Shown here one piece after another: positions 1 to 6,173 of a stretch of 6,240 nucleotides of DNA (positions are counted from its first letter, which is position 1; each line of letters begins with the position of its first letter). A program made the position numbers and the translations under genes. Under the pieces are notes generated by a model that saw only the letters and a program-made list of their open reading frames with translations, did no database searches and had not been told where the DNA came from. Where the stretch lies: assembly GCA_964250215.1 (NCBI GenBank), contig CAXUEX010000157.1, forward strand, positions 1 through 6,240, written 5' to 3'. The DNA is from DAIDJM01 sp964250215. Lineage in GTDB: Bacteria; Pseudomonadota; Alphaproteobacteria; Acetobacterales; Acetobacteraceae.

Positions 1-70
1 CGGCGCGCATCAGCTCTTGAGCGATGGCGGATCCGATGAAGCCCGTGGCTCCGGTTGCGAAAACACGCAT
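1..70 (-). CDS. NAD(P)-dependent SDR/epimerase-like protein, N-terminal fragment
   Basis: Only the first 23 codons are in the window; the gene continues past the left edge. The visible residues start MRVFATGATGFIGS. This is a beta strand followed by the GxxGxxG (GATGFIG) dinucleotide-binding turn at residues 7-13, then the start of the first Rossmann helix. This N-terminus is typical of extended or atypical short-chain dehydrogenases: NAD-dependent epimerase/dehydratases and NmrA-like NAD(P)-binding proteins. The ATG at 70 is chosen because AAAGGA (82 down to 77, minus strand) lies 6 nt upstream. The ATG at 77 is in another frame. The gene lies 134 bp downstream of the AraC-type regulator on the same strand, so it could be co-transcribed with it or be its target, but the sequence does not decide. 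The substrate cannot be inferred from this fragment. Confidence 0.85.
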   Translation of the reverse strand, partial: MRVFATGATGFIGSAIAQELMRA

Positions 71-204
71 GCGTCATCCTTTCGTTGCTCGGCGGCATTC
101 GGCCGGGGAACGACCAGGCAGCGCCGCACACGGCCGGCAAGACGCCGGTTTGACAGCTAACGCTCGGGCCGCCGCCCGCCGGCAAAGCGGGCTTGCGCGA
201 TGAC
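71..204 (-). other. Intergenic gap between regulator and SDR gene
   Basis: This gap lies between the AraC-type gene stop and the SDR gene start, and carries the SDR ribosome binding site at 77-82. Two short GC hairpins are present: GCCCGC (174-179) with GCGGGC (187-192) around a 7-nt loop, and CCGGC (134-138) with GCCGG (144-148) around a 5-nt loop. The first sits just after the regulator stop and could be a weak terminator. It has no T-run on the minus strand, so an intrinsic terminator is not supported. I see no convincing -35/-10 pair for the SDR gene. Confidence 0.35.
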
Positions 205-1281
205 TCACACGGATTGCTGTTCCGCCGGGCCGCCCAACCCGCGCCGGAACGCGGTGGGGGTGAGTCCGCTGTGCCGGCGGAAGGCTGCAGCGAACTGGAC
301 GGTGCCGCCGTAGCCTGTGCGGCTGGCGACCTCGGCTACCGGCAGGTCGCTGCCGGCGAGCAGCCGGCGCGCCGCCTCCATCCGCTCATGGACGACAAAG
401 GCGTGGGGGGACCGGCCGGTACGTTTCCGGAATAGGCGCGAAAAGTGGAACTTGCTCATGGCAGCCTCGGAGGCGAGCTCGTCCAGCGTGAGCGGCTCGG
501 CAAAGCGGGCCCGCACAAGGGCCAGCGCGCGGGATAGCCTCCGGTCGCCAAGCCGTTCGCTGCCGGGATCGGCGTTGTGCGGATCGGCCCCGCCGTGGAC
601 GACCAGCAGGTGCGTGGCTAGCCAGTGCACCGCATGCTGCGCGTAAAGGTCCGTGGCACCAGCGTCCAAGGCGGCCAGCAGCGCCCCAACCGTGGCGGCG
701 ATCGCCGGGTCCTCTACCACCAGCGCCGATAGGGACCGGCAGGAGGACGCCTGCCCGGCCCGGCGCAGCGCGTCCGCCGCCTCCTGCAGCGTCAGTTGCG
801 GCAGAAACAGGTGCGCCAGCTCGAACGGCTCGTCGCAGAACGAGCGGATGCGGTCCGCCTCGCCGCCCGCCGTCATGCCCGCCGAACCGGGCCCGTAGTT
901 CGCCGACGACCAAGCCCCGTGCTTGAGCACCTCGACACGCTGCCGTCCACCGGTCTGAACAACCAGATGGACGTCCGGGGTGGGCCGCAGCTGGAAGTCC
1001 CTGGCCGCCTCCTCGCACCGGCGCTGTTCCAGCAGCGCCGCCGTCCAGCCCGACCCGGCGCTGCTGCGCAGCAGGCGTGTGCTCAGCGAGCGCTGATTGT
1101 CGAGGCTGGCATCGTTGAACAATGGGCCCTCCGGAATCCCGGTGAAACATGCGGTCAGGCGGCACGGTTCCTGCCCCCGGCGGCGATGAAACCCGCTTGC
1201 CGCCGCATCAAACGACACACCGGTGAAGGTGCCGGCCGCGCGGGCCAAGTCGTGGCCCACCATCGCCGCTGGGGAGAGCAC
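205..1281 (-). CDS. AraC/XylS-family transcriptional regulator
   Basis: This 358-residue protein has a C-terminal AraC-type DNA-binding domain at about residues 248-348. The first helix-turn-helix is near 264-286 (LTLDELASEAAMSKFHFSRL) and the second near 314-336 (VAEVASRTGYGG, then FAAAFRR). The domain closes with the family signature HSGLTPTAFRR. Residues of about 60-230 would be the effector or dimerisation part; no ligand motif is recognisable. The start is uncertain. A GTG at 1281 gives the full length, an ATG at 1263 removes six residues, and a TTG at 1122 (close behind GGAGGG) would remove 53. None of the upstream choices has a good ribosome site. Third-position GC is high over the first 50 codons, which favours the long form. 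The GTG lies 27 bp after the pqiC stop, so the gene may be read as the last gene of the pqi transcript. Targets are unknown. Confidence 0.93.
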   Translation of the reverse strand: MLSPAAMVGHDLARAAGTFTGVSFDAAASGFHRRRGQEPCRLTACFTGIPEGPLFNDASLDNQRSLSTRLLRSSAGSGWTAALLEQRRCEEAARDFQLRPTPDVHLVVQTGGRQRVEVLKHGAWSSANYGPGSAGMTAGGEADRIRSFCDEPFELAHLFLPQLTLQEAADALRRAGQASSCRSLSALVVEDPAIAATVGALLAALDAGATDLYAQHAVHWLATHLLVVHGGADPHNADPGSERLGDRRLSRALALVRARFAEPLTLDELASEAAMSKFHFSRLFRKRTGRSPHAFVVHERMEAARRLLAGSDLPVAEVASRTGYGGTVQFAAAFRRHSGLTPTAFRRGLGGPAEQQSV

Positions 1282-1294
1282 CGTGGACTGCGTC

Positions 1295-1318
1295 GCTCAG
1301 GGTGGGGCTCAGGGTGGG
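1295..1318. repeat. 12-bp perfect tandem duplication over the pqiC stop
   Basis: GCTCAGGGTGGG occurs twice in direct succession, at 1295-1306 and 1307-1318. On the minus strand each copy contains a TGA. Because the unit is a multiple of three, the second TGA is in frame with the first, so pqiC has a backup stop 12 nt downstream of its real stop at 1309-1311. The copy also fills most of the short gap to the AraC-type gene. It looks like a small slippage duplication. Confidence 0.85.
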
Positions 1319-1887
1319 GGGCAGGGCTGCAAGGCCTGCTGCATCCGGTCGGCAAGCGCCGCGAGCGCCCGGTCCATGGCGGCGGCCGGATCGGACCCGG
1401 GTGCGGCGGGGAGCTGGATGGTCTCGGCGCGCGTGAGATCGGCGTTGCCGGTCGCGTCACGCAACGTCCAATCCGCCTGCAACATGACCGGGCCGGCCTT
1501 GGCGGCGGCGAAGATCTGCAGCACCGCTTCGATACGCTCGGCGTTCGGCGGCACGGGATCGCCGGGCAGGAGCACCGTGCGGGGGCTCAGGCGCAGCCGC
1601 AAATCCTCGGCAAGCGTGCGTTGGACCATTTCGTCGAGTGGGCCGGCCCAGCGTTCGTGGCCGGAGATGTCGAGCCGGTCGGGGCCAGCCAAGCGAACGA
1701 TTTCAGCGCGGTCCAGCGCGCCCGGCAGCAGCACGTGGGCGACGGCGAGCGGGGGCTTGTTGCAGGTGCGGGCTGGGTTGCCCGATCTGGCCGGCAATAG
1801 CGGCGCGAGCGAATAGAAGCTGGTGGGCGTGCCGCCGCAGCCAGCCAGCAGCAGCAGTAACGGAAGCAATGGGCCTGACGCCTTCAC
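1309..1887 (-). CDS. pqiC: PqiC-like outer-membrane lipoprotein (ABC-type transport auxiliary lipoprotein family)
   Basis: This 192-residue lipoprotein starts with a short positive N-region and a leucine-rich hydrophobic core (residues 7-14). A lipobox LLAGC follows, with Cys17 as the lipidated residue. The +2 residue is Gly rather than Asp, which favours sorting to the outer membrane. After it comes the family hallmark SFYSLAPL (23-30), as in PqiC/YmbA (DUF330) proteins. The rest has the family-like alternation around RLAGPDRLDISGHERWAGPL and the C-terminal helix AMDRALAALADRMQQAL. The start codon is GTG at 1887, overlapping the pqiB TGA by 4 bp. GGAG (1900 down to 1897, minus strand) stands 9 nt upstream, inside pqiB, so translation is probably coupled. 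In characterised systems PqiC forms an outer-membrane ring that receives the tip of the PqiB needle. Family identity rests on the lipobox, the FYSLAPL motif and gene order. Confidence 0.87.
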   Translation of the reverse strand: MKASGPLLPLLLLLAGCGGTPTSFYSLAPLLPARSGNPARTCNKPPLAVAHVLLPGALDRAEIVRLAGPDRLDISGHERWAGPLDEMVQRTLAEDLRLRLSPRTVLLPGDPVPPNAERIEAVLQIFAAAKAGPVMLQADWTLRDATGNADLTRAETIQLPAAPGSDPAAAMDRALAALADRMQQALQPCPPP

Positions 1888-3557
1888 GGCGTGGAACTCC
1901 GGCCGAGCAGCAGCGAGCCCGGGTGGCGATCGAGATAATCCGCGAGTTCGCGCAACGAGCGGGCGGCGCGGGTGATTTCGCCGAGCGCCTCGGGCAACCC
2001 GGCAGCGCCGGGAGCGCTCGCGGCGCTGCCCTGGGCCGACAACATATCATGCGCGGCGGAAAGAGATTGCTGCGCTTCGGCAACCGTTTGGCGCAGCTCG
2101 GCGAGCGCGGGCGGCAGATCGGTCTTTGCTTCCGCCGCGATGCGCTGCAGGCTGGCACTGGTGCGATCGAGATGGCGAATCGTGTCGATCAACGCGGGGG
2201 ATTGCGTCAGGCGGGCGATGTGGCCCGAGATTTCCTGCAGATTGTCGCCGATGCGCGTGAGCGGCATGGCATCCACCTTGGCCAGCATCTGGTTCACCCC
2301 GGTCATCACGCCGGAAATGCCGCCGCCGCCTTCGCGCACCGGCACTTCCGGAACCGGCCCGTTGCCGAGCGTGCCCGGTGGGCCGGGCGTGACATCGAGC
2401 GCGATCTGCTGGCCGCCGACCACCGGCGGCGAAGCGGTGAGCTCGGCATGCAGCCCGGCTTCGATCAGGCGGCGGAGCATGTCGTCGATCTGCGGGCGCG
2501 GCGCGGTCCAGCTTCCGGTGGTGCGGGGGATGCGGCGCGGATCGACCGCGAAGACCGTGGCGACCTGCATGCGGCCGGCGGCGGGATCGTATTGCAGCGA
2601 GGCTTGCGTAACGGAACCGACCCGTTCGCCAAGCAGCGTGACGGCGCCGCCGGGTTTGGGAACGCCGCTGGCCTGATGGAACACGGCACGATAGCGCACG
2701 CTGTCGGGGCCGGGCGCGCTCTCGGCTTCGTCCTGGCCATCGTAAAGCGGGAACACCTGACCGGGTGCCGCCGCACGGCTCGATCGGTCGCCGCCCGGCG
2801 TGTCGAACGCGATGGCGCCTTCGAACAGGGCGGGAATGGATTGGAACTGGATCGAAGTGCCGCCGCCGGTCTGCGAGAGCTGCACCGGGCCTGCATTCCA
2901 GAAGCGCGTATCGGCGCGGACGAAGCGGTCGTTCGGGCGATCGACGAAGATGTCGATATCAAAACCACCTTTTGCGGCGAGGCGGGTGGAGACGACTTTG
3001 CCGACCTGCTGATCGAGGCGATACAGTTTCGTTCCACGCTGAACGCGGCCCAGCTTGGCGACGTGCAGCACGAACGACGTTCCCTGGGCTGCGAAGGGCA
3101 GAGCGGGTGGATCGGCGCTGCCCGTGTAGCGTTGCTGCTTGCGGCCGGGAGCGGGATAGATGCCGACTTTCACGCCGCTGATCAGCGCCTGGATGGAGGC
3201 GGGATCGGACAGGCTCGGATTGGCGCCGATGATCCAGAATTTGGTGCCCGGGCCAAGGTGACCCGCCATATCGGCGCGCAGGCTTATCGTCGCCTCGAGA
3301 TGCCGGAGATCGGGCTCGAGCTTCACGTCCTCGACCTGTCCGACCTTCAGATCCTGGAAGGTCACATCGGTATCGCCGGCGCGGAGGTTAGCGATGGCGG
3401 GGAACAAAACGTGCACTTCCGGACCGCTTTGCGTAAAGGCGCGCAACGCGAGCCAGAGCACAATGGCGAGCGCCGCGATCGGGACCGACCAGATCCAACC
3501 GGGCCACCAGCTGCGGCGATGCTGCGCCTGCGGCAGCTCCTGCTGTGGCGCGGTCAT
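1884..3557 (-). CDS. pqiB: PqiB, MCE-domain lipid transport protein (three MCE domains)
   Basis: This 557-residue protein is close to the length of E. coli PqiB. A short cytoplasmic tail precedes one membrane anchor at about residues 21-40 (WIWSVPIAALAIVLWLAL). Three MCE (MlaD-like) domains follow in the periplasm: about 45-135 (EVHVLFPAIANLRAGDTDV, then LKVGQVEDVKL), 158-225 (TSFVLHVAKLGRVQRGTKLY, then QQVGKVVS) and 286-345 (VRYRAVFHQASGVPKPGGAV, then ERVGSVTQASL). Residues about 410-545 are helical, consistent with the hydrophobic needle or tunnel seen in PqiB/YebT. The tail DYLDRHPGSLLLGR matches the usual MlaD/PqiB C-terminal signature. ATG at 3557 is chosen because it overlaps the pqiA stop (ATGA) and places the anchor correctly. 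An open frame continues upstream to 4496 but lies antiparallel-free inside pqiA in a different frame and is not coding. The likely role is carrying lipids or hydrophobic molecules between inner and outer membrane. Confidence 0.94.
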   Translation of the reverse strand: MTAPQQELPQAQHRRSWWPGWIWSVPIAALAIVLWLALRAFTQSGPEVHVLFPAIANLRAGDTDVTFQDLKVGQVEDVKLEPDLRHLEATISLRADMAGHLGPGTKFWIIGANPSLSDPASIQALISGVKVGIYPAPGRKQQRYTGSADPPALPFAAQGTSFVLHVAKLGRVQRGTKLYRLDQQVGKVVSTRLAAKGGFDIDIFVDRPNDRFVRADTRFWNAGPVQLSQTGGGTSIQFQSIPALFEGAIAFDTPGGDRSSRAAAPGQVFPLYDGQDEAESAPGPDSVRYRAVFHQASGVPKPGGAVTLLGERVGSVTQASLQYDPAAGRMQVATVFAVDPRRIPRTTGSWTAPRPQIDDMLRRLIEAGLHAELTASPPVVGGQQIALDVTPGPPGTLGNGPVPEVPVREGGGGISGVMTGVNQMLAKVDAMPLTRIGDNLQEISGHIARLTQSPALIDTIRHLDRTSASLQRIAAEAKTDLPPALAELRQTVAEAQQSLSAAHDMLSAQGSAASAPGAAGLPEALGEITRAARSLRELADYLDRHPGSLLLGRSSTP

Positions 3558-4783
3558 GCGGGCACCCCGTCCCACAGGCGCCGCGGATCGAAGGCGCGGG
3601 AGGCGAACATGGTGAGGACAACGACCGCCAGCAGCGCCGGCAAACCGAGATTGACGCGGGCCGTGGCGAGCTGGCCGAACTGGATCAGCGGCAGATAGAC
3701 GGCCACCGTGAACACATCCATCGTGGACCAGCGTCCGAGTTCGTCGATCACGCGGTAGAACCGGGTTTTCAACACCAGGTGCCGCGAGGAACGGCGCCGG
3801 ACCGAAACCCATAGCCAGAGCATGCCGGCCAGCTTCACGAACGGGATCGCAATGCTGGTGGTGAATACGCAGCCGGCGAGGAACCACAGATTGGCCTGAA
3901 CAAGCTTCATCACCGCCGAGAACAGCGTGTGCGGCGACGTGCCGCCGATCCAATCGAGCGTGCTGAGCGGAAACAGGTTGGCGACCGGATAGAGCAGCAG
4001 CCCGGCGCAGGTGAGCGCCAGGGCGGCTTGCATGGCGCGTGGCGCCCGGCGCGCCACGTGCCGACGGCATCGCGGGCAGGTTTGCGGTGCCGCTGTGTCG
4101 CGCAACACGAAGCCGCAGCTTGGGCAGGCGAGGCCGTCGGCGCCGGACTCCGAACGCGGTGGCAGGGCGCGCCAGACGCGGCGGCGGTCGATGGAGGCGC
4201 GGGTCAGCATGGCCGTAAAGGCCGCGGCCACATAGCACCAGCCGCCCGGGCCGATGGCCACGTTCGCCCGTGCGGCGAGCCGGCTGTAGCCGATGGCGAC
4301 GCCGATCAGGAAAACGTCGGGCATGGCCCATTGGTCGAACGTTTCGGCAACGCGAAAGGCCAAGCCTGTCCAGCTTCGTGGCCGTCGCCGCAGCACCGCG
4401 ATCAACACCGCGGCAAGCAGACCGAAGCGGAGGAATGGGAACAGCACGACGAAAAGCGCCGTGGCGACGGCAACGAGCGCCCAGCCCTGGTGCCACAGCA
4501 CAGCAAAACCGGCGAACAGATCGACCTGTGCCGCGAAGCCGGCGCGCGAGACGCGCATGAGCATCAATGTGTTGGCCGGGACGAGCAGGATGAGCGTGGT
4601 GAGCGAGAAGGCGAGGGCGGCGGCGGCGGAGCGCCCGGTGGCGCGTTCCAGCGTGGCCCGGCAGCGCCGGCAGCGCAGCCGGCCCGAGGCGATCGGCGGC
4701 AGGGACTGAATCAGGGCGCAGTCCGGGCAGCCGATCCGCTCGTGGTAGGCGTCCTGCGCGGAGGGTGTGGGCGCGTGCTGCAT
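3554..4783 (-). CDS. pqiA: PqiA-family multi-pass inner-membrane protein
   Basis: This 409-residue protein, near the usual PqiA length, is built as two similar halves. Each half begins with a zinc-ribbon-like four-cysteine module: C19-P-D-C22 with C38-R-R-C41, and C220-P-S-C223 with C236-P-R-C239. Each is followed by about four membrane segments (roughly 52-195 and 250-396). Repeated family motifs appear in both halves: PANTLML and YPVANLFPL, then QWAMPDVF and RWSTMDVF. ATG at 4783 gives MQHAPTPSAQ directly before the first ribbon. The frame stays open upstream to 4927, but that extra stretch is arginine- and proline-rich, runs across the divergent promoter region and is unlikely to be translated. 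No strong Shine-Dalgarno is seen before 4783. It is first in the operon and overlaps pqiB by 4 bp. PqiA is the inner-membrane partner of PqiB, presumed to feed substrate into the MCE tunnel. Confidence 0.91.
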   Translation of the reverse strand: MQHAPTPSAQDAYHERIGCPDCALIQSLPPIASGRLRCRRCRATLERATGRSAAAALAFSLTTLILLVPANTLMLMRVSRAGFAAQVDLFAGFAVLWHQGWALVAVATALFVVLFPFLRFGLLAAVLIAVLRRRPRSWTGLAFRVAETFDQWAMPDVFLIGVAIGYSRLAARANVAIGPGGWCYVAAAFTAMLTRASIDRRRVWRALPPRSESGADGLACPSCGFVLRDTAAPQTCPRCRRHVARRAPRAMQAALALTCAGLLLYPVANLFPLSTLDWIGGTSPHTLFSAVMKLVQANLWFLAGCVFTTSIAIPFVKLAGMLWLWVSVRRRSSRHLVLKTRFYRVIDELGRWSTMDVFTVAVYLPLIQFGQLATARVNLGLPALLAVVVLTMFASRAFDPRRLWDGVPA

Positions 4784-4920
4784 GACGATCGATCTGAAAC
4801 GCGGGAGTCGGCGGCGAAGGTGCGGGGCTTTAGGCAAATTTGCGGTAGCGGTTTGGTGCTGGCCGGGTGGAAAAGCTTGCTGTAAGCGAGCCGGGTCGCG
4901 GCAGGGGAGTTTGCGGCGGA
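4784..4920. promoter_or_regulatory. Divergent promoter region between pqiA and the sulfotransferase-like gene
   Basis: This 137-bp spacer is the only place from which both pqiABC (leftward) and the sulfotransferase-like gene (rightward) can start. It contains a perfect 10-bp palindrome GCAAATTTGC at 4834-4843, inside the most AT-rich part of the spacer, and a smaller one, GATCGATC, at 4787-4794 next to the pqiA start. A ribosome site AGGGGAG (4903-4909) serves the rightward gene. I cannot assign a convincing -35/-10 pair on either strand. A promoter is inferred from layout, not from a clear consensus. Confidence 0.5.
4834..4843. promoter_or_regulatory. Perfect palindrome GCAAATTTGC, candidate operator
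   Basis: The self-complementary 10-mer lies about 50 bp from the pqiA start and about 78 bp from the sulfotransferase start, in the shared upstream region. Its symmetry and AT core are what a dimeric repressor or nucleoid protein could bind. Short palindromes also arise by chance, and no second copy was noticed in the window. The binding protein is unknown. Confidence 0.3.
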
Positions 4921-6075
4921 ATGACACGCAGCGCGGTGGTTCATATTGGAACCGAAAAGACGGGCACGACGACGATCCAGCATTTCCTGCGCCTGAACCG
5001 AGCCCGGCTGGCCGAGCAGGGAATCGGGGTGCCGGAGACGCTGGGGCCGATCACGCATACCTGGCTGGCGACGTTTGCGGAGCTGGGACCTCCGGGCGAG
5101 GATGACGGCGAGGCCGTGAGCGACGCGGTGAAGTCGGAGCGGCGCAAGCAATTCGAGGACGAGATGGCCGCGCTGCCGGCCGGCATCGCGCGGGTGATGT
5201 TTTCCAGCGAGCATTTGCACCGGCGGCTAGAGACGCTGGCCGAGGTGCGCCGGCTGCGCGATCTGCTGGCGGCGCATTTCGATGCCATCCGCATCGTGGT
5301 TTACCTGCGGCGCCAGGACCGGCTGGCTGCGAGCCTGTATTCGACGAAGATTCGCTACGGCGCATCTTGGGATCTGCCAGTGTTGCCGGGCAAGCGGATG
5401 CGCGACAGCCATTATTACAATTACCGCGTGCTGCTCGAGAAATACATCGAGGTGTTCGGCCGCGCGAACGTTGCCGTCCGGATTTTCGAAAAGCCGCGCC
5501 TGGCGGATGGCGACGTGCTGCGGGATTATTGCCAGGTGGCCGGGATCGATTTCGATCAGGCGGCGGCGCCCGACGTCAAGAACCCGTCGCTGAGCGCCGC
5601 GGCGCTGATGGTGTTGGGTACGCTGAACGAACGTGCGCCGAAGCGCGGAGAGGTGCTGATCAAGGAGCACTTCATCCGGATTTTGGAGCAGCACTTCACT
5701 TCATCGCAGCAGATCGCGCCGCGGCAGGAGGCGGTGAAATTCGCCGGCTGGTTCCGGGACAGCAACGCATGGGTGCGCGAGACCTTCTTTCCGGAGCTTG
5801 CGGAGGGGCTGTTCGACGAGGATTTCAGCGCCTACCCGGACCAGGAGCGCCGGGTGGAGCCGACCTTGCGGGAGGCGCTGGCGGTATTCGCCTCGATGTG
5901 GGACGCGCAGCGCGCGCAACGGCGCACGCTGTTGCAGCGGGTGCATGAGCTGGAAGTTCAGCTGCACCAAGCGGGGCTGGGGCCGCAACCCGGGGGCGGC
6001 GCCAAGCGCGGCGGGGGACAACGGGCGGAGCGGCTGGGCGCCAGAAATCGCGCGGCTGAACGCACACAGGCCTGA
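4921..6075 (+). CDS. Sulfotransferase-like P-loop protein
   Basis: This 384-residue protein starts at ATG 4921. The P-loop HIGTEKTGTTTIQHFL (residues 8-23) follows the first strand immediately and matches the 5'-phosphosulfate-binding loop of PAPS-dependent sulfotransferases. A second strand ending VVYLRRQDRLAASLYSTKIR (126-145) fits the 3'-phosphate-binding element, where an arginine and a serine bind the nucleotide. The acceptor is unknown: carbohydrate, lipid and protein targets all occur in this superfamily. A Glu/Arg-rich helical, possibly coiled-coil segment lies near 325-350, followed by a low-complexity Gly/Arg tail. The start is chosen because AGGGGAG (4903-4909) lies 11 nt upstream. 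A GTG at 4867 would add 18 residues but has no support. The last about 25 codons have poor third-position GC compared with the +1 frame ending at 6094, so the true end may be at 6094. The gene is divergent from pqiABC and no functional tie is evident. Confidence 0.82.
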   Translation: MTRSAVVHIGTEKTGTTTIQHFLRLNRARLAEQGIGVPETLGPITHTWLATFAELGPPGEDDGEAVSDAVKSERRKQFEDEMAALPAGIARVMFSSEHLHRRLETLAEVRRLRDLLAAHFDAIRIVVYLRRQDRLAASLYSTKIRYGASWDLPVLPGKRMRDSHYYNYRVLLEKYIEVFGRANVAVRIFEKPRLADGDVLRDYCQVAGIDFDQAAAPDVKNPSLSAAALMVLGTLNERAPKRGEVLIKEHFIRILEQHFTSSQQIAPRQEAVKFAGWFRDSNAWVRETFFPELAEGLFDEDFSAYPDQERRVEPTLREALAVFASMWDAQRAQRRTLLQRVHELEVQLHQAGLGPQPGGGAKRGGGQRAERLGARNRAAERTQA

Positions 6076-6128
6076 CGCGGTCCGCTTTTACTAGGAGTGT
6101 TTTGAAAAGCTGACGTGAGTTCCTGAAT

Positions 6129-6166
6129 CTCCTCCGGGCTAAAGTAGAGTCCGCCCGGACAGGAGG
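6129..6166 (+). promoter_or_regulatory. Hairpin pairing with the AGGAGG ribosome binding site of the 6174 frame
   Basis: The left arm 6129-6139 (CTCCTCCGGGC) pairs with the right arm GCCCGG (6153-6158) and AGGAG (6161-6165). This makes 11 base pairs with a two-base bulge (6159-6160) and a 13-nt loop. The right arm covers AGGAGG at 6161-6166, which sits 7 nt before the ATG at 6174. In a transcript entering from the sulfotransferase gene the ribosome site would be hidden. A transcript starting near 6150, for instance from a weak -10-like TAAAGT at 6140-6145, would lack the left arm. The base pairing is seen; the control role is inferred. Confidence 0.4.
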
Positions 6167-6173
6167 CGGAGGG

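Noticed and set aside
65..74. Palindrome ACGCATGCGT over the SDR start codon
   Set aside because: It is created by the start codon and adjacent codons. A 10-bp palindrome in this position has no further support as an operator.
174..192. GC hairpin after the AraC-type gene as an intrinsic terminator
   Set aside because: The stem is only 6 bp and no T-run follows on the minus strand, so it does not meet the usual form of an intrinsic terminator.
796..1800. A 334-codon plus-strand frame over the AraC-type gene and pqiC
   Set aside because: It is a shadow of minus-strand genes that carry clear family motifs. It has no recognisable domain and no conserved context.
1638..3698. A 686-codon open frame on the plus strand across pqiB and pqiC
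   Set aside because: It is antisense to two well-recognised genes, is rich in Arg, Gly and Ala with no domain, and long open antisense frames are expected at this GC content.
3558..4496. Extension of the pqiB frame upstream of 3557 as one 870-residue protein
   Set aside because: The extra 313 codons lie over pqiA in another frame and are arginine-rich. The ATG at 3557, overlapping the pqiA stop, gives a normal-length PqiB with its membrane anchor properly placed.
4784..4927. A 48-residue N-terminal extension of PqiA
   Set aside because: It covers the divergent intergenic region and overlaps the sulfotransferase start. PqiA of normal length begins at 4783 directly before the first cysteine ribbon.
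6063..6071. A QAC tripeptide on the minus strand as the catalytic cysteine of the clan-CD-like frame
   Set aside because: It is not preceded by a hydrophobic strand and lies antisense to the 3' end of the sulfotransferase gene; most likely chance.
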